A DNA stretch of 64,000 nt, from the NCBI RefSeq assembly GCF_019097595.1, contig NC_080719.1, positions 18,266,001 to 18,330,000 on the forward strand, in the 5' to 3' direction. Positions 26,591-48,560 of the stretch are shown here, in pieces (the stretch's first letter is position 1; each line of letters begins with the position of its first letter). The DNA comes from Hemibagrus wyckioides (Eukaryota > Chordata > Actinopteri > Siluriformes > Bagridae). Under the pieces are notes generated by a model, which worked only from the letters and a program-made list of their open reading frames with translations, did no database searches and was not told the DNA's origin. A program made the position numbers and the translations under genes.

Positions 26591-27711
26591 ACTGTGAAGG
26601 ACTAAGCATGCAATACGATGATCCACCATGCCAGTACTTCTGCAACACTTCTTCTTTAATTGATATGACATCAATTTTTTATTTCCTCTCTCCCCTAGAA
26701 GCTTAAATCAGACATAAATTAACGAAGAGTATGTGCTTTAACATCAATACCAGGCTAGATTATTAAACACAAACCTTTTTAATCAGGCAAGGATCAGTCT
26801 AAAGCTCAGGGTTCTTAACTCTACTCCTTGGGGCTGTTTGGCCTGGCCACTTTAAAGTTTCATGTAAAGTTTAACTTCCTTCTACACAATGAACCAACTC
26901 ATTAAGGGCTTAATAATGAGCTGATCAGATGAGAGCAAACTGTAAAGGGAATGTTTTTTCAGGGTATGTGTGCGTTTTTTTTTTCCCTAATGGGCAAGAG
27001 TAAAAAAATTATGCATCTCTAGAGATTTTCATTTATCGAGATCAAAATCTCCTCTAGCTAACTGGCTAACTAGCTTGCTGCTAGTAAACTAGCTCATGAG
27101 TCTGAGTGTCGATTTGCATATCGATATTCACAGTTTATGATTTAAAAATAAACAAACGTCAAAATATCTGGTGGCTGCGGTCTATAGCAAGCTTAACAAT
27201 AGAGCTAGAACAAACATGCTGGTGCTTTAGGACAGTCTCAACCTTGTAGGACTTGAATAAAGCGCATGGAGATGTTCAGAAACAGCAGAGACACATGTGG
27301 TAGGATCTCAGTATAGACCTGGTCTATAGGCACTGGTGATAATGTCCATCACCTAGTGGGCTGTTCTCTATTTAGATAAAGAAACCCCTTGTGTCTTTCC
27401 TCAGTAACAGATAAGATGTTGTTTTTGTGTATGCAGCAAGAAGAAAGAGAAAGATGGTTGCAGGACAGCGGGTTTTATGCTACACCATGAATCACTTCTA
27501 GACTTTCTGGCATGCATGCACACATGAAAGAAGATATCAGCGTGATTTTTTACCACGGCTTCCTTGGCAGAAAATATAGAACTATTAGGTACATTTAACA
27601 GGAAGTCTTGCTTAAAAGAAAATTCTAGACATGCCTTTGGTTATTTTTTCATCTTGTTGTTTTTCCAGCGTGCGACTCCCCAGTGATATATACAATAATC
27701 AGTACAACAAC

Positions 27712-28005
27712 AACATTAAAACCACCTGGATAATATTGTGTAGTTACACCTTGTGTAAATAAAACAGCTCTAGCTCGTTGAGGCAAAACCTCTGAAATTG
27801 TGCTGTGGTATGCAGTGATGCTCACATGCCCATTGTAGGTGGTTTCGGTGGTGGACAGGGGTCAGCATGGTCACTCTGACCGGTATACACAGCCCCATAT
27901 GCAACAAGCTTTTCAGCAATTTGTACTATAGTAACAGTGTGGGTTCAGATCAGATGGGCTAGCCTTCACTCCACACACATATCAATAAGCCTTGACAGGT
28001 ACCAT
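27712..28005 (-). mobile_element. Tc1-like transposon fragment, internally deleted
   Basis: It opens with attaaaaccacctggataatattgtgtag and contains gatgctcacatgcccattgt, ggtggacaggggtcagcatg and tcactctgaccggtatacac. These match blocks of a common fish Tc1 family that normally lie far apart, so most of the transposase is deleted. No intact coding frame. Confidence 0.75.
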
Positions 28006-29838
28006 TCATAAAGAGACAGCCAGTAAAGGTGATTTTTTACTTATGTACTAGCAAACAATGACTGTGGTCCTGCATCAAGTCTGTTTCTAATAATTATAAT
28101 GATGATGATGTTTATGATGATGGTGTTAGTGATCAGACTCAGTATTCTAGTGCCTTGATACAACAGTGATATAAGATACATAAGAGTTGATAAAGAGAGA
28201 GAACATTTCCTGAAATCACTACAAACCAGTCTTTTATAAGAAAACAAACCATTTTTTATATGATTTATGGTTCAGTATGAAATCACCCGTTCCTATCTGG
28301 TGCATGTGATAATAGAGTATTTGTGATTAAAAACATTCTGTGACGTGATCTGGGCATGTTTCAGTCATCCTGCTCCAATCATTGGTTGGTTTGAGTCTTA
28401 TTCTATTTTATTTTCTTCTGTCTACAACTCCAGAGGTTTATATTCTACTGCAGAACCGTCTTATTTTAATCTAGTCAGTGTAGGACAGTTAAATAATCAC
28501 GGTAATAAGAATCGAGAACTATTTTGAATGGAAACATACCTCTAAAGCAAATAGGAAGTGTTTTTTTTGGCTGGTTTATTAAGGCCTCTTAGTGTTAAGG
28601 AAGAGTTAGTTTGCTGAAAAAGTTCAGACTTCTCTGAAAGAGAATGTCTATATGCAGCATAGATGCTTTTTCTTTCTGCTATTCCACAGATGCCAGTGGA
28701 TATTCCTCGTATACAGCATCTGCCCTCTGTGGGCAACTGAAAAGATTATTTAAGCTACTCTCACGGATATTGGCCAAGCCTTGAAGTCAGCAATCTGGAC
28801 ATGAATGTAAACTCTGGATATATGTGCCTTGAATATTTTCCACTATCCATTCCATTTGGAGGAGTATCAAAGACTTTGAGCCTTGCCTTTATTGAAATGT
28901 TCACATCACAGCAGCGGTGATTGATCAGCTAAAGTCAGCTGGGAGTTTCAAATAGCTGTGAAAATCCTCTGAGAGAGACCACAAATAGCCATCTCTTCTA
29001 CAGTCAGTGCAGCCTGGCCTGCTGTAAGCCACCAAATGAACTTGTCACACCTTATTGAATAAACACAGCATTCTGAATCAAACTGTTAGCGGTAAAAGGA
29101 CACATAATAGCTCGAAACGAATAAAGTTAGTAGGAGATAAGTACAACAAATAAGTGAAGGAGTAAGAAAGGATATAGGGAGAAAACTATTCCAGTCGTGA
29201 CTTCAGAATTTAAGACACACTTACACACTGATATATAATGAGGGTGAGCTCAAAACAGTAAATACATTAAAATATTACTTTACAGAGAAGTTAGAGAAGT
29301 ACATGGATATGAACATCTCTGTCACTGAACACAGCAAAACATCAGCAGGACCATTTCTGGCATGTGCTCATATTCCTATATAAATCATGGAGGGTCAGAA
29401 TTGTTTCATATTCCTAAAATAAATCATAGAGGCATTATCATTATTTCATCTGACACTTTATTGTCTCAGGTCCATTTTTATGTACAGTATTTAAGCACAG
29501 TGATAAATGCTCCTGTCAAAAACTCTTCTTCCCAGAATTGCACACCATCACTATCTGCTTCTACAACAAACTTCATTTCCTAGAATCTGCAAGTTTATTT
29601 CGACTGGTTCTCTGACCTCTGTTTGTTTAATTACTTCTCATTTAATTAATTCCCGCTTCCTGCCTATCTCAGTTGGCTTGCTGATCGCCTGACCTTTTTG
29701 CATCCCTGAATATATATTTTTGGATTTGCCCTGTTAGTTTGGCTGCTGACCATGTTTTAATAAACCATCCAAATCTGTGTGCGATTCATGACATAAAGGT
29801 TTCTTTAGATAGTGAAGGGGTTTTAGTTTATAAAGAGG

Positions 29839-29947
<109 letters not shown>

Positions 29948-30387
29948 GTGTCCTTTAAGGTGGATGAAACATTTTTTGCGGCTGCAGTAAAATTAAAAAT
30001 CTTTTTCTAAAGATAAGATGAAATGTATCAATAATGTGATGCCGTCTATAAACGTAATGGAATTGATGTAATATGTTGTATGATATGCCGTCTGGGATTC
30101 AGACAGAGAAAATATTATACTGGGAAAAGGTAATAAAGCAAAGCTGTATTTTATTCAAAAACTATATTAAAAAGTTACTTAAATAAATGAAAAGTGATAA
30201 AGGGAAAAGGTCAGGAGCGATGTTCTTAAGAGGCATATACTGCTCTAGAGTGTGACTGACATTGTCCACAGACAGATGTGGAATGGAATGAGATTAATAA
30301 TATAATATGGAATACCTGTGTAATCATTTCAGTTTTTCTTATTACGGTATTTCTGCACTTCTACTCATTTTCTTCTCTGCTTCACAG

Positions 30388-31016
30388 AATCGATTTCATC
30401 TACAGATGATGACACGAGTCCCTGCATCAGATTTGGCGGAGCTTCTGTTGACGGTGATGCAGCAGAGCGGCTGGAACGAGGGCATGGCCGTACTCTGCCA
30501 GGGCTGGGAAGAAGCTGGCCTTCTCGACCTCCTGAAGCTACATAGTAACACGGCCAAGGGCAACTCTCGGTGGAACCTCCGCGTTGCCCTTAATCTCTCG
30601 GGTAGTTTATTAGACCAAAAAGGCATATCAGACTTCCTGGAGCAGCACTTCAGCCTGGACCAGCATCCTCCAGCCTCGGTGCTGCTTCTTGGCTCTGATC
30701 CACAATGCGCCTCTGCTGTACTGCGCAGTGCTCATGACCTGGGTCTTACTTTACCTGCTATACACTGGATTATGGGATATCCATTAAGCCCTGATGCCTT
30801 GCATTCCATTGGCTTACCCCTGGGGCTGCTGGCCTATGGCGAGGTCGACCGCAAACCTCTGGACTTCTACATTCACGATACTTTAGAGCTGGTCAGTCGA
30901 GCAGTTGCTGCTGCCACACTCGTGCGGCCAGATCTTGCGCTCATCCAAAACATGGTGAATTGTTTTGATAAACCCAATAAACATGAACTGCCTTCATCTG
31001 GACAGTACATTGCCAG
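30388..31016 (+). CDS. grin3b: grin3b exon 2: amino-terminal domain, second half
   Basis: The acceptor is a pyrimidine-rich tract ending ttcacag and the donor is CCAG/gtaatt. The exon enters in phase 0 and leaves with two bases of a codon (AG), completed by the G that opens the next exon. The translation starts NRFHLQMMTRVPASDLAELL, which matches the NPFHLQ start of the corresponding human exon. It continues through SVLLLGSDPQ, LPAIHWIMGYPLSP and LPLGLLAYGEVDR, the clamshell amino-terminal domain (periplasmic-binding-protein-like, ANF-receptor fold) on the extracellular side. It ends near MVNCFDKPNK and SGQYIAR. The reading frame stays open upstream of the acceptor with a chance ATG at 30307. 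That is intron read-through, not the start, because homology begins exactly at the splice site and no signal peptide is present. Confidence 0.95.
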
Positions 31017-39398
<8,382 letters not shown>

Positions 39399-40079
39399 TA
39401 GAAACACATCCTCCATCAGAACCTCCTTCACAACATCTTCTTAATATAGGTTACCCTGTGCACACATCCATATTCAAAAGCAATCAATATTCCGTGGAAC
39501 GCCGAGAGAAACGCTTGGTTTTAAGAGGATAACTAACAGCCGTTGTTGTATACAAGCAGAAAGTAAATGTGAAATCACTGTTCTGGAAACAGCCGGAATG
39601 TAAAATACCAGTTTCAGATGGATCATGGTTTGTTGGAGCTGTAACTAGAATGGATAGTCATTGTTAGCTCAGACATTTTGGAATTATAGTGAAAGATTGG
39701 TTTACCCAACGTGGTACGCAGCAGGTGACACTGATTCCTCACAGCACCAACTGTCTGGAGGTCTGCATGTTCTCATAGTGACCACAAAGGTTTCCTCCAG
39801 GTTCTCCGGTTCCCTCACATCTCATATTTACATTCACATTTATGGCATTTGCCAGACAACGTGATATTTATTCAGAGAGACTTACAAAAGTGCTTTGAAG
39901 ACTCTATCAGTAAATAAATCCTGATATTGGTCACTAGGGTCATGGTCTAAAAATACCATAAGTCTAAAACTATACTGAGGTAATTTGGGAAGAAAAGCAC
40001 ACAAACAACACAAGCATTTTTTGTTTAGTTAGTTAAGTTAGTTAAGTACTTCAGAGAGAGCTACATTTTTTAAAAGAAC

Positions 40080-40221
40080 TGGTTCTATAACCTTAAAATT
40101 ACTTAAGAACCCCATAATAGTTCTTTACATAGAACCATTTTGAATGGTTCATTGACCAGATCCCAAGTTCTGCAGACTTTTATAAAGTATTCTTCATCTT
40201 CTACTTCTTCCTCCTTCTTCT

Positions 40222-40265
<44 letters not shown>

Positions 40266-40499
40266 TACAAATTTAAACAAAAAATACAGCAGATTCATCT
40301 CACAGCATTTTCTACATATAGAAAAAAAAATTAAAGGCGCTGTTTGATTTCACCTTCCGCATTCTTCGAATCATAGAACTGTTTTAATCTAAAAGTTTCA
40401 TTCCACATAGAACCATTTTTGGGAATAAGTTCTACTGGCCAAGGACAGACCCCCAGCGTTCTATATAGAACCCCCAAAAAACTCTTTTTTTAAGAGTGT
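40080..40499. repeat. MITE-like repeat around an (ATT)n run
   Basis: The flanks aagaactggttctata ... tagaaccattttgaatggtt and cacatagaaccatttttggg ... ctatatagaacccccaaaaaactc, ending in aagagtgta, resemble a common fish MITE built on ggttctttaaagaacc and cactcttaaaa ends. An (ATT)n microsatellite (about 40224-40264) and a CTT-rich run lie inside. The boundaries are approximate. Confidence 0.45.
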
Positions 40500-40735
40500 A
40501 GGTCTTTGAAAACAGTCTATACGGACATCTAGAGGAAGAGTTTGGATGTAGAACAGAGAAGAGTCTTGATGCGTTCCTTCCTTGTATCCTGAGAGATGGT
40601 GGGATCAGTGGAACAGTGCTGGAGGATCTGAGGGAGCGTGGTGCAGTGCAGGGTGTGATAAGAGCTTTGAGGTAAGAGGGAGCCGGTTTGTTATTGGCTT
40701 TGTACGCTAGCATTAGTGTTTTAAATCTCATGCAG
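40500..40735 (-). pseudogene. LINE fragment: C-terminal tail of a non-LTR reverse transcriptase
   Basis: The - strand frame reads MRFKTLMLAYKANNKPAPSY then LKALITPCTAPRSLRSSSTV and RIQGRNASRLFSVLHPNS. This resembles the motif at the end of CR1/L2-type (Rex1/Maui-like) reverse transcriptases: a lysine-rich start, YKA....APxYL, LxTPxxxxRSLRSS, and R....AFSVxxPxLWN. Only this tail is present and the LWNSLP end is lost, so it is a dead fragment in grin3b intron 5. The family assignment is from memory of the motif. Confidence 0.6.
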
Positions 40736-42477
40736 GCAGCTACAGGAAGTCAGTTTAAGCGTAGTAGTGAGGTGGTGTGGGAGAACTTGGGCCATTCTGG
40801 ATCAGTTGTAGAGGTCAAATGGTGCTCAGAGGCAGAGCTGCCTGGAGCGAGTTGCAGTAGAATCCTGGGAGGTGGATTGATTACGCTAAATTTCCTGTAG
40901 GTGTGAATGAGTGTGTGCATAGTGCACTGGTGTCCCATTCAGAGTGTATAATTTCTTGCTCCCAGTTTTCCTAGGATAGAGTCTGGATCCATTTCGACCC
41001 CTGCTGAAAATGAAAGAATGGGCCAGGCCAACGTTTTTCTAAAATGTCAGAATGTCTTAACAGAATGCAGATCCTCAAAAGCGAAAGTTTCTAGAATGCC
41101 AACAGTGTACAAATTTTGATTTTAATCATCTTCATTATGTCATGTTTTCTGGTGTTTTACAATGCTGTAACATTCCATGTTTGTTTTTTGTTACAGTAGA
41201 AATTTTCAGAAAATTGTTGGAAAGGTTGTTTTTTTTGTTATAGCTCATGTTATAGCTTAACCTTCTTAGGAGTTCACATTTTTACTGAACATTTAGTTTA
41301 GACAATTAGATTAAAAACCACATCTAAATAACTCCACACTTGTAAGAATTAAAACATCATGAGAGCGCAAATTAGGAATTACGCAGTGTTGTAGCTTATC
41401 GATGTAAAAAGAAAACCTCTCAAAAGAAAAGTCTCTCAAAAAAGACTGATCCGAACACAGATTTTACCTGTGTAAGCCTGCACTGAAAGGTGTGCATCCC
41501 TTTTTTTTTTGGAATAAAAAGAATTGGGGAGTGACAACGGATGAACGAATGAGGGGATGTTCTCAGCTCATGTTTTCATATTTTAAACTCCTGAGTGTAT
41601 TTCACAGCTCACCAGCTTTGAAATTTGTCTTGAGGATTTCTTTCATGAGACTCACTCGCCCTTTCTTATTTTTCACAGAAAGCATCTATTCAACCACTGA
41701 GAGCAGGAACAGGTTCTTCACAACAACATCAACAAAAAGCTGCTGTAGGAAAGGTTCCACTGTTCTTTCCAGGGGCGAAAGAAGAAGATAGTTTTAATTA
41801 TTTGCGAGGAGAAGCTTTCCACTTTAGCTAACCTCGGTTTTACAAGCCTGACAATGAGATTAAAACAATAATTAGCGCTTTTTGTCCTTCATGTTATTGT
41901 TGTTAACCTTTATTTGACCAGTTCCTGTCCTCGAGATTAAAAACACCTTAGAATTCTGTTCAGTTCGACTTGTAGCTGCTCATTCCACATATCTTCTCTG
42001 CATTAATTATGTGCCTTACATCATGGCTGTCCTCTGATTGCTCGTGGCCAGAGTTTCATCTTGCACTGCTGACTCATACAGACAAACTGTTCATCCAGCC
42101 TTCTACAGATTTAAAATATGGACCTTAAATTACAGTTGGCTTAGATATACAGACTAAGAGGAGACGAATATGTCTTTCTAAAAATCAGCATGTGCTCGAA
42201 TTAAAACTAAGCTGGTGTGCACACTCAAATGGTTACGCTCGATGAAGAAACAAACAGGGAGCATATTTGCTTGGCTTAATGGTGTTGAACAGGGAAATCT
42301 GTTCTGTACCTTTCAGCTCGTTGCTTGGTTCTGACAGGGAGGGAATGTATGAGCCCTCTTTGTTTTTCTGTGCTTTTCTTTTTCCTGCCAGTGTTTCTCT
42401 AACCCTCGCTCTGTCATTGACTCACCTTCACTGTTTACGCTTGAGATGAAATAAATAGCATTGCTCTCGCAGCCTGA

Positions 42478-42771
<294 letters not shown>

Positions 42772-42930
42772 TAGCCGGTAAGGCATGAACCAGTGCATGG
42801 AGCCCATCTTACAGTCCACCACTTACATGTATACATTTCACTACATTACACATCCATTCTAAGTATATGGAGCAGTCTTAGTGAAATACAGAAGGCAGTT
42901 TTACCTGTGGAATTTAGGATGAATAAAGTT

Positions 42931-42937
42931 CTGTCTG

Positions 42938-43023
<86 letters not shown>
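42931..43023. repeat. (CTAT)n microsatellite
   Basis: More than 20 CTAT units preceded by two CTGT units; in grin3b intron 6. Confidence 0.95.
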
Positions 43024-43026
<3 letters not shown>

Positions 43027-43286
43027 TCTGTTTGTTTGTTTGTTATTATTCAAACACATCATGTACGATTGTTCTCTAAAGGTTTTTTCATCCATTTACT
43101 CTTTTTTGACTAACAGGAGTTTGCTCCTGTTTTCTTGTCTCCATGTTCAGTATTGAATGTCTTTGTCATGTCCCACTTCACAGTGGTGCGTAATATGAAG
43201 CGCATATGAAAGTATATTTAGGACTCGGAATTTGTAGCGTCTCAGAAGTATTTCTGCTTTTTCCCCCAAGCCTACTAGGAGCAATA

Positions 43287-43841
43287 CAGTGGAACTTCGG
43301 CATACAAATTAAATTCATTCTGGAGGCGAGTTCTTAAAGCGAGAATTTGTACGGTGAAATGAATTTTCCCATAGGAAATAATGTAAATGCAGATAATCCG
43401 TTGCAGCCACCCAAAAACATGACCAATATTACAAGTATGAAGTGTATGTAAACTGTATGGGTGCTTACAAAGAACTGACCCAAGCCAAGCATTCAATGTC
43501 AAGGGTCCTCACAGAAAGTCGTGCCACCAAGCTTGGGCTAAAAATAGAACAGACCACCCACACCACCAGTCTGTCAACAAAAAAACGCATGAAAAATCAC
43601 CTAGCTTTTGAATGCATGCCGAAGGCAACATTGGTATCATGGGTGGACTCTTTCAAAACAGCTTTCGCTGACTGAAAAAATTTGTAAAATTTGGTTAGGT
43701 TAGCTTCACTTGGCTTTTCACTGACGCAAACAAGTTTTGAACGGCTCCCGGACGTACGCGCAACTTCGTATGCCGATGCAAATTTCAATTCTTAAGGCGA
43801 AAATTCGTAAGGGAGGGTATACCTTTGCCGAGGTTCCACTG
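43287..43841. mobile_element. MITE-like element, 555 bp, with TA target-site duplication
   Basis: The left end cagtggaacttcggcatac and the right end tgccgaggttccactg are inverted repeats, and each is flanked directly by TA. Subterminal sequences (gcgagaatttgtacggtgaa against cttaaggcgaaaattcgtaa) are also inverted. The interior has no transposase-like frame. It is a non-autonomous DNA element in grin3b intron 6; the family name is not certain. Confidence 0.75.
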
Positions 43842-43859
43842 TATATTCATAGTGTCAGC

Positions 43860-44230
43860 AAATGGGTGCCTACAGGGGGGTACAAAATCCAGACCCAAAT
43901 GCAGGGGTAGCATAACAAACTGGAGGTTTATTAAAATAGCCAAGCTACAAACACATAGAAATATTGGGGGGTAAGCTGCTTAACTGAAATACAGACAAAA
44001 AAGCATGAAAACAGGAGAAAAAACAGGACAAGGATTCAGCAAAACACAAATGCAAGACAGCGGGTATACACAGGGAGGGTAATGAACATGACATAAGGAG
44101 CAGCTGTGCAGAGGCAGGAAGGAATTAAGGGCGGGGCAAACACACGTACGCACAGAACGTAAACATAAACACATGGCACAAGACAAAAAAACTTGTCCAA
44201 TTGGAAATTGTCCAAGCATAACCCTGACAC
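43860..44230. repeat. probable dispersed repeat after the MITE
   Basis: Blocks such as aatccagacccaaatgcagg, ggaggtttattaaaatagcc, ggaattaagggcggggcaaa and a ccctgacac end resemble a class of fish repeats seen commonly, but I could not find a second copy in this window. Confidence 0.4.
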
Positions 44231-47200
44231 ACAGAAAGGGTTGTTTTTTTCACACAAATATCCAAAGTAAATGATGATATCAAACCTATTTCTGTTCTCT
44301 GAGATACTCCAGATGTTTGTTCATAAGCAGCTAAAATTTGAAGATGTTATCTTCAACCATTACATTTTGTGTAGGTTATCCTACAGACGGAAAAACACAC
44401 GTCTCAGACAGAAAGCCGTCTATTTTCATATCATTCTTGCTGCATTAAAATAATTCACTTGTTTATACTGATTGAAAATGTTTGGTAAGACTTGCTGCAA
44501 AAGCATATAGGAATTCAGCAATAAAATCGACTAATACCCCCATCTATCTACCTCCACCAAACAAACTAGCACCGTGTCTCAAATTGCATGCTTATGCACG
44601 GCTCTATAATGCTATTGAGTATTATTACGATTTTTTTTTTTCTATTGCAGTTAATGTGTGAATTATAACAATCTCTCGTGTAGCTGTGGATCCTCTTTAA
44701 GGTCTGTTTTTTGGATTTTCTAGATTAGTAAATACTTTTGAATGTAAAGTTTTGATTTGAGATGCAGTTCAGGATAATAATCACAACAACGGTGAAAAGT
44801 TATTAAATAATCCCCAGAGCTTGTCAGTGTGTTTTGCATGGCTGTGCATGAAAGCACTAATATTCTACATTTTGACGTGACACCAGGCAGACAGTGATGT
44901 TTGGGTTTCTACTTGCCATGCACACACATTTGTCAAATCTAAACCAGGCTCCACTGCTTCACAGCACACCACATCGTATTTTATTCACGACCTCTAGAAA
45001 TGCAAGCTCACCCTTTCCACTAGACTGGACGCTGCATGCCGTATTCCTTTGGCTTTTAGTCCTTTGTGTTAAACATACGTGAATGACATAATAAAACAGT
45101 CAGGTTACAGTAACCCACATTATAAAACAGGGATTTAAAGACAAGGTTAAGGCTTTTTGCAGACGAAGAAAATTTATAATGCCCTTTTGGGAATCCTTGG
45201 CCTAATCATTACTTTCAAATCTATGCTCATGATGGCCCCCAAGTGGCCAGGGCGTCTAGGCTTGTGCCAAGTTGTTGTGGTTGTTAATTCGTCCCTGTCT
45301 GAAAACAAAAAACAATTGGAATATTTAAATAAAGGAACGCCGTTTCCAAAATTGTAGCCGGTGTCCATCATTTCTGCTTAAAAACAGAAATCTCATATAT
45401 TATAGACTTCTAAATGCTTTCTAAATTCTTTATCACTCCTTTAATGAATTTATGATTTGCACTGCTAACAGGATAACAGGGGAATATGCCCACTTCTTCT
45501 ACACAGACATAACTGCAGGCCATCTGTCATGAGCCACTGGACCATGTTATTGCACAATTATTTGCTGTTTAACCTCAGCAAACAATGCTACTGGGACGTT
45601 TTAAAGAAAGACTAAAAAAAAAAAAAGAAGCAGAAAACATATGAAGATAAAGCTTATACCATCTGGTTTGGGGCACAACTATACCCAGGTAGTTAATTAC
45701 TGGATGTTCAACAAACTAAACAAACTTTTTTTTTTCCGACTAAATGAAACTGTGTGGTTTTGTTCAGATCTACATTCATGTGTGTAGAGCATCCTCAGCT
45801 TCAGCTCCTATATATATCCTGGATAGAAAGTTATATTACAGCATCACCTTTTGTCAGACATGTGCTCTTAATAAAGTCAAGAAGAAGAAGATGACACATC
45901 TACATTTCAACACACTGAAATTCCTCCTTCTCATATCCCAGCTTGTTGGGTTCAGAGCACAGGGTCAGCCATGATACAGAGCTCCTGGAGAAGAGAGGGT
46001 TAAAGGATTTGCTCAAAGGCCTTAAAGTGCCAGCTTGAATCCCCAAGCGTCTGATCACGAAGCCCCGAGCCTCCTCTACACCAGAAAGTTAACATCAAGA
46101 TGCAGAAATGTGAACCCCAGTCTGCAAAATATTCCAAGTTAATTGAGGGCAAAAATTACCTTGGCCTCAGCTAAAACGATTATTCCTTATCATTCTGTTT
46201 GAAAATTCGTTTGCTTTAATGGCATCAGATAAAGGTCCAGGGTGTTGTGAGATCTAGAAGCTCTAGAAGTGCACCAAACACATCAGATTGGCATGAAAGG
46301 GGTGACCTTGTGCTTTCCACAAAGGAAGATTGTAGATGTTGTTGTTTTTTTTTTTTGGTCACTGGTCACAAATCTGGCTCAAATAATAGCTTGTTTTACT
46401 TTTGTTCTGTTTTCCTGCTATATATTTGGTTTCCTGCATTTGTCAGGGAGAATTGTTCCTTGACCCTGAAACTGAACCTGAGTCACACAACAAGAAATCC
46501 TAACCAAGGAAAACAAGATCTTTCAATATTGCACAATAAAAAATATTATAGATATTATATGAATTACAGAAACAATAAAAGCCATAACCAAGAATTCCTG
46601 TTAAAGTGAATGATTAGTGTTAATTAATTAAAAACCCATGTCAATATTGCTGATGTTCAAAATATTTTTTTTTCTTTCTATCTATCAATTATTTATTATA
46701 TTATATTATATTATTAATTCAGGTTGTTTTTTTCCACATTCTGACCTAATCTCCTAGAAGGGCTGTTCTTTCATGATCAAAGGCACAGAGGGCATTAATA
46801 TGTCCAGCTGCAAGATCAAAATTCTTTTCCTGAAGTGCTTTTGAAATAGAGGTTGACCTGGGCAGTGTGACGGGTGAACCACAGTTCAATTTGATCCGGA
46901 AATATAGAGGATTTGAAGAACCAGTGACTGTATAGAGTCAGTCAGTATTCTACTGCGGTCTTCTCCAGCTCCTTTTCTGATGCCCTCGGGTCAATAAAGA
47001 GCAGAGGAGACACCCGCCATTCATGAGCCATTTCCTCCTCCTTTCTCATTCGTCATTTTCAGATTGTGACAGGAGTCATTTGTGACAAAGACACAATGTT
47101 AAAGCCATTTGAGGACAGCTTTTTGTTTTACTTTTGATGCAAAAAGTCTCAGGAATTTATGTTCTATTTTCTTCATACTCTAAAACGACTTGCCAGAGAG

Positions 47201-47391
47201 AGACACCATCGTTTTACAGTGTTTATTCTCAGATTTAAATAAAACATATTATCTATGGTGCTGAATACTGATCAGAGGCATGGATGAGCAAAATATTTGA
47301 ATACTGTGTAGGAAAAAATGCACCATCATTGCTCCCTCAGTTAATAACTGGAATATTAGCATTCTGTGGCTAGTTATCCTTCAGAAAACTA

Positions 47392-47426
47392 GTATGTATG
47401 TATGTATATATATATATATATATATA
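47392..47426. repeat. (GTAT)n(AT)n microsatellite
   Basis: Short GTAT run merging into AT. Confidence 0.9.
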
Positions 47427-47929
47427 ACAGCATAAGTCTTAGATTAACATAACCACAAGTTTCAACTCTGCTAATTGGTTTGCTAACTTGTAAAATGTTT
47501 GTAAATTACGGCATTGGCAATCATGTCAAATCTTTGACAGAAACAAATAAATCATTTGAATTGATTTGATTTGATTTACATTATACGTTACAGATTTGTG
47601 TGTAAAAGCTGTTGTTATTAATAACCTATTGACACACAGTCAGTTTTGTCTGTGATACAGTAGCTTGTGTGCAGTTGCTTGCATTAATCCCCCATTTAAA
47701 TGTGGTAGTATTTACTACTTTCCCCCAAAAAAAGTCTCAATGAGGCAGAACCCGTGGAGGCCCAGTTTGTGTTAGAGTAATTTATGTAAATGGAATGGAG
47801 ATGCTAATATTTCTGAGAATTTTGTATCTTTCTATAGGAAAGTCCTAATGACTTGCTGGATAAATAACTCATGGCTTCAGATTATAGTTGCCATCCAGGG
47901 GGCATGGTCTGATTCCTTCTTGTATCTTG

Positions 47930-48560
47930 TGTGGGTGAAGTAAGCATGTTCTCCATGTGCTTCAGAGGTTTCCTTTGGATTCTCTGGTTTTCTTCCCCAG
48001 TCCAAAGATATGCACTGTACAATGATTGGCACCTCTGAATTATGCATAGTGTGTGAGTGTGTGTGTGAGATGGTGTCCTCTGGTTGTCACCCTGTCCAGG
48101 GTAAACCCTGTGACTTGCCCCGCATACCTTTAGGGAGAATCTACACTTCCTGCGACCCTGTGTCCATAATTTTCTGGTTGCCTAGCGACATGATTGTTCT
48201 CGCATCAGTTTACATGAAGTCACCAAGAAAAGTATTTTCTCCACGCAGTTGTGAAGTGGGTAGCTTCGTCACCGTGTTGCTTCAGGGTCACCGGTTTCAT
48301 GTGGGTTGCTGCCTGTGCAGAGTTTAGCACATTCTTCCTGTGTATAGGTGGGTTTCCTCCAGGTTCTCTGGTTCCCTCTCACCTCCAAAATACATGCTGG
48401 TAGGTTGAGCAGTGGTGCTAAATTTCCTTGGAAAAAGAGTTCTCTGAGAAGAACCGGCGTCTAGTTCAGGGTGAATTTCTGGGATAGGCTACAGATCCAC
48501 AAAGATAAAGTAAGATGAATGAATGAATGAATGAATGAATGAATGAATGAATGAATGAAT
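47930..48560 (-). repeat. two adjacent decayed copies of the fish repeat, ending in (GAAT)n
   Basis: 47930-48172 has cttccccagtccaaagatat and the following GT-rich block. 48246-48520 has tgggtttcctccaggttctc and ctggttccctctcacctcca. A (GAAT)n run closes the block at 48515-48560. Confidence 0.6.

Noticed and set aside
26459..26674. Arg/Glu-rich - strand frame (RERERERQ)
   Set aside because: Translation of the CT-rich microsatellite complement.
30307..30387. ATG and open frame just upstream of grin3b exon 2 as a start codon
   Set aside because: The homology begins exactly at the acceptor AG. The upstream residues are intronic, and there is no signal peptide of the expected type.
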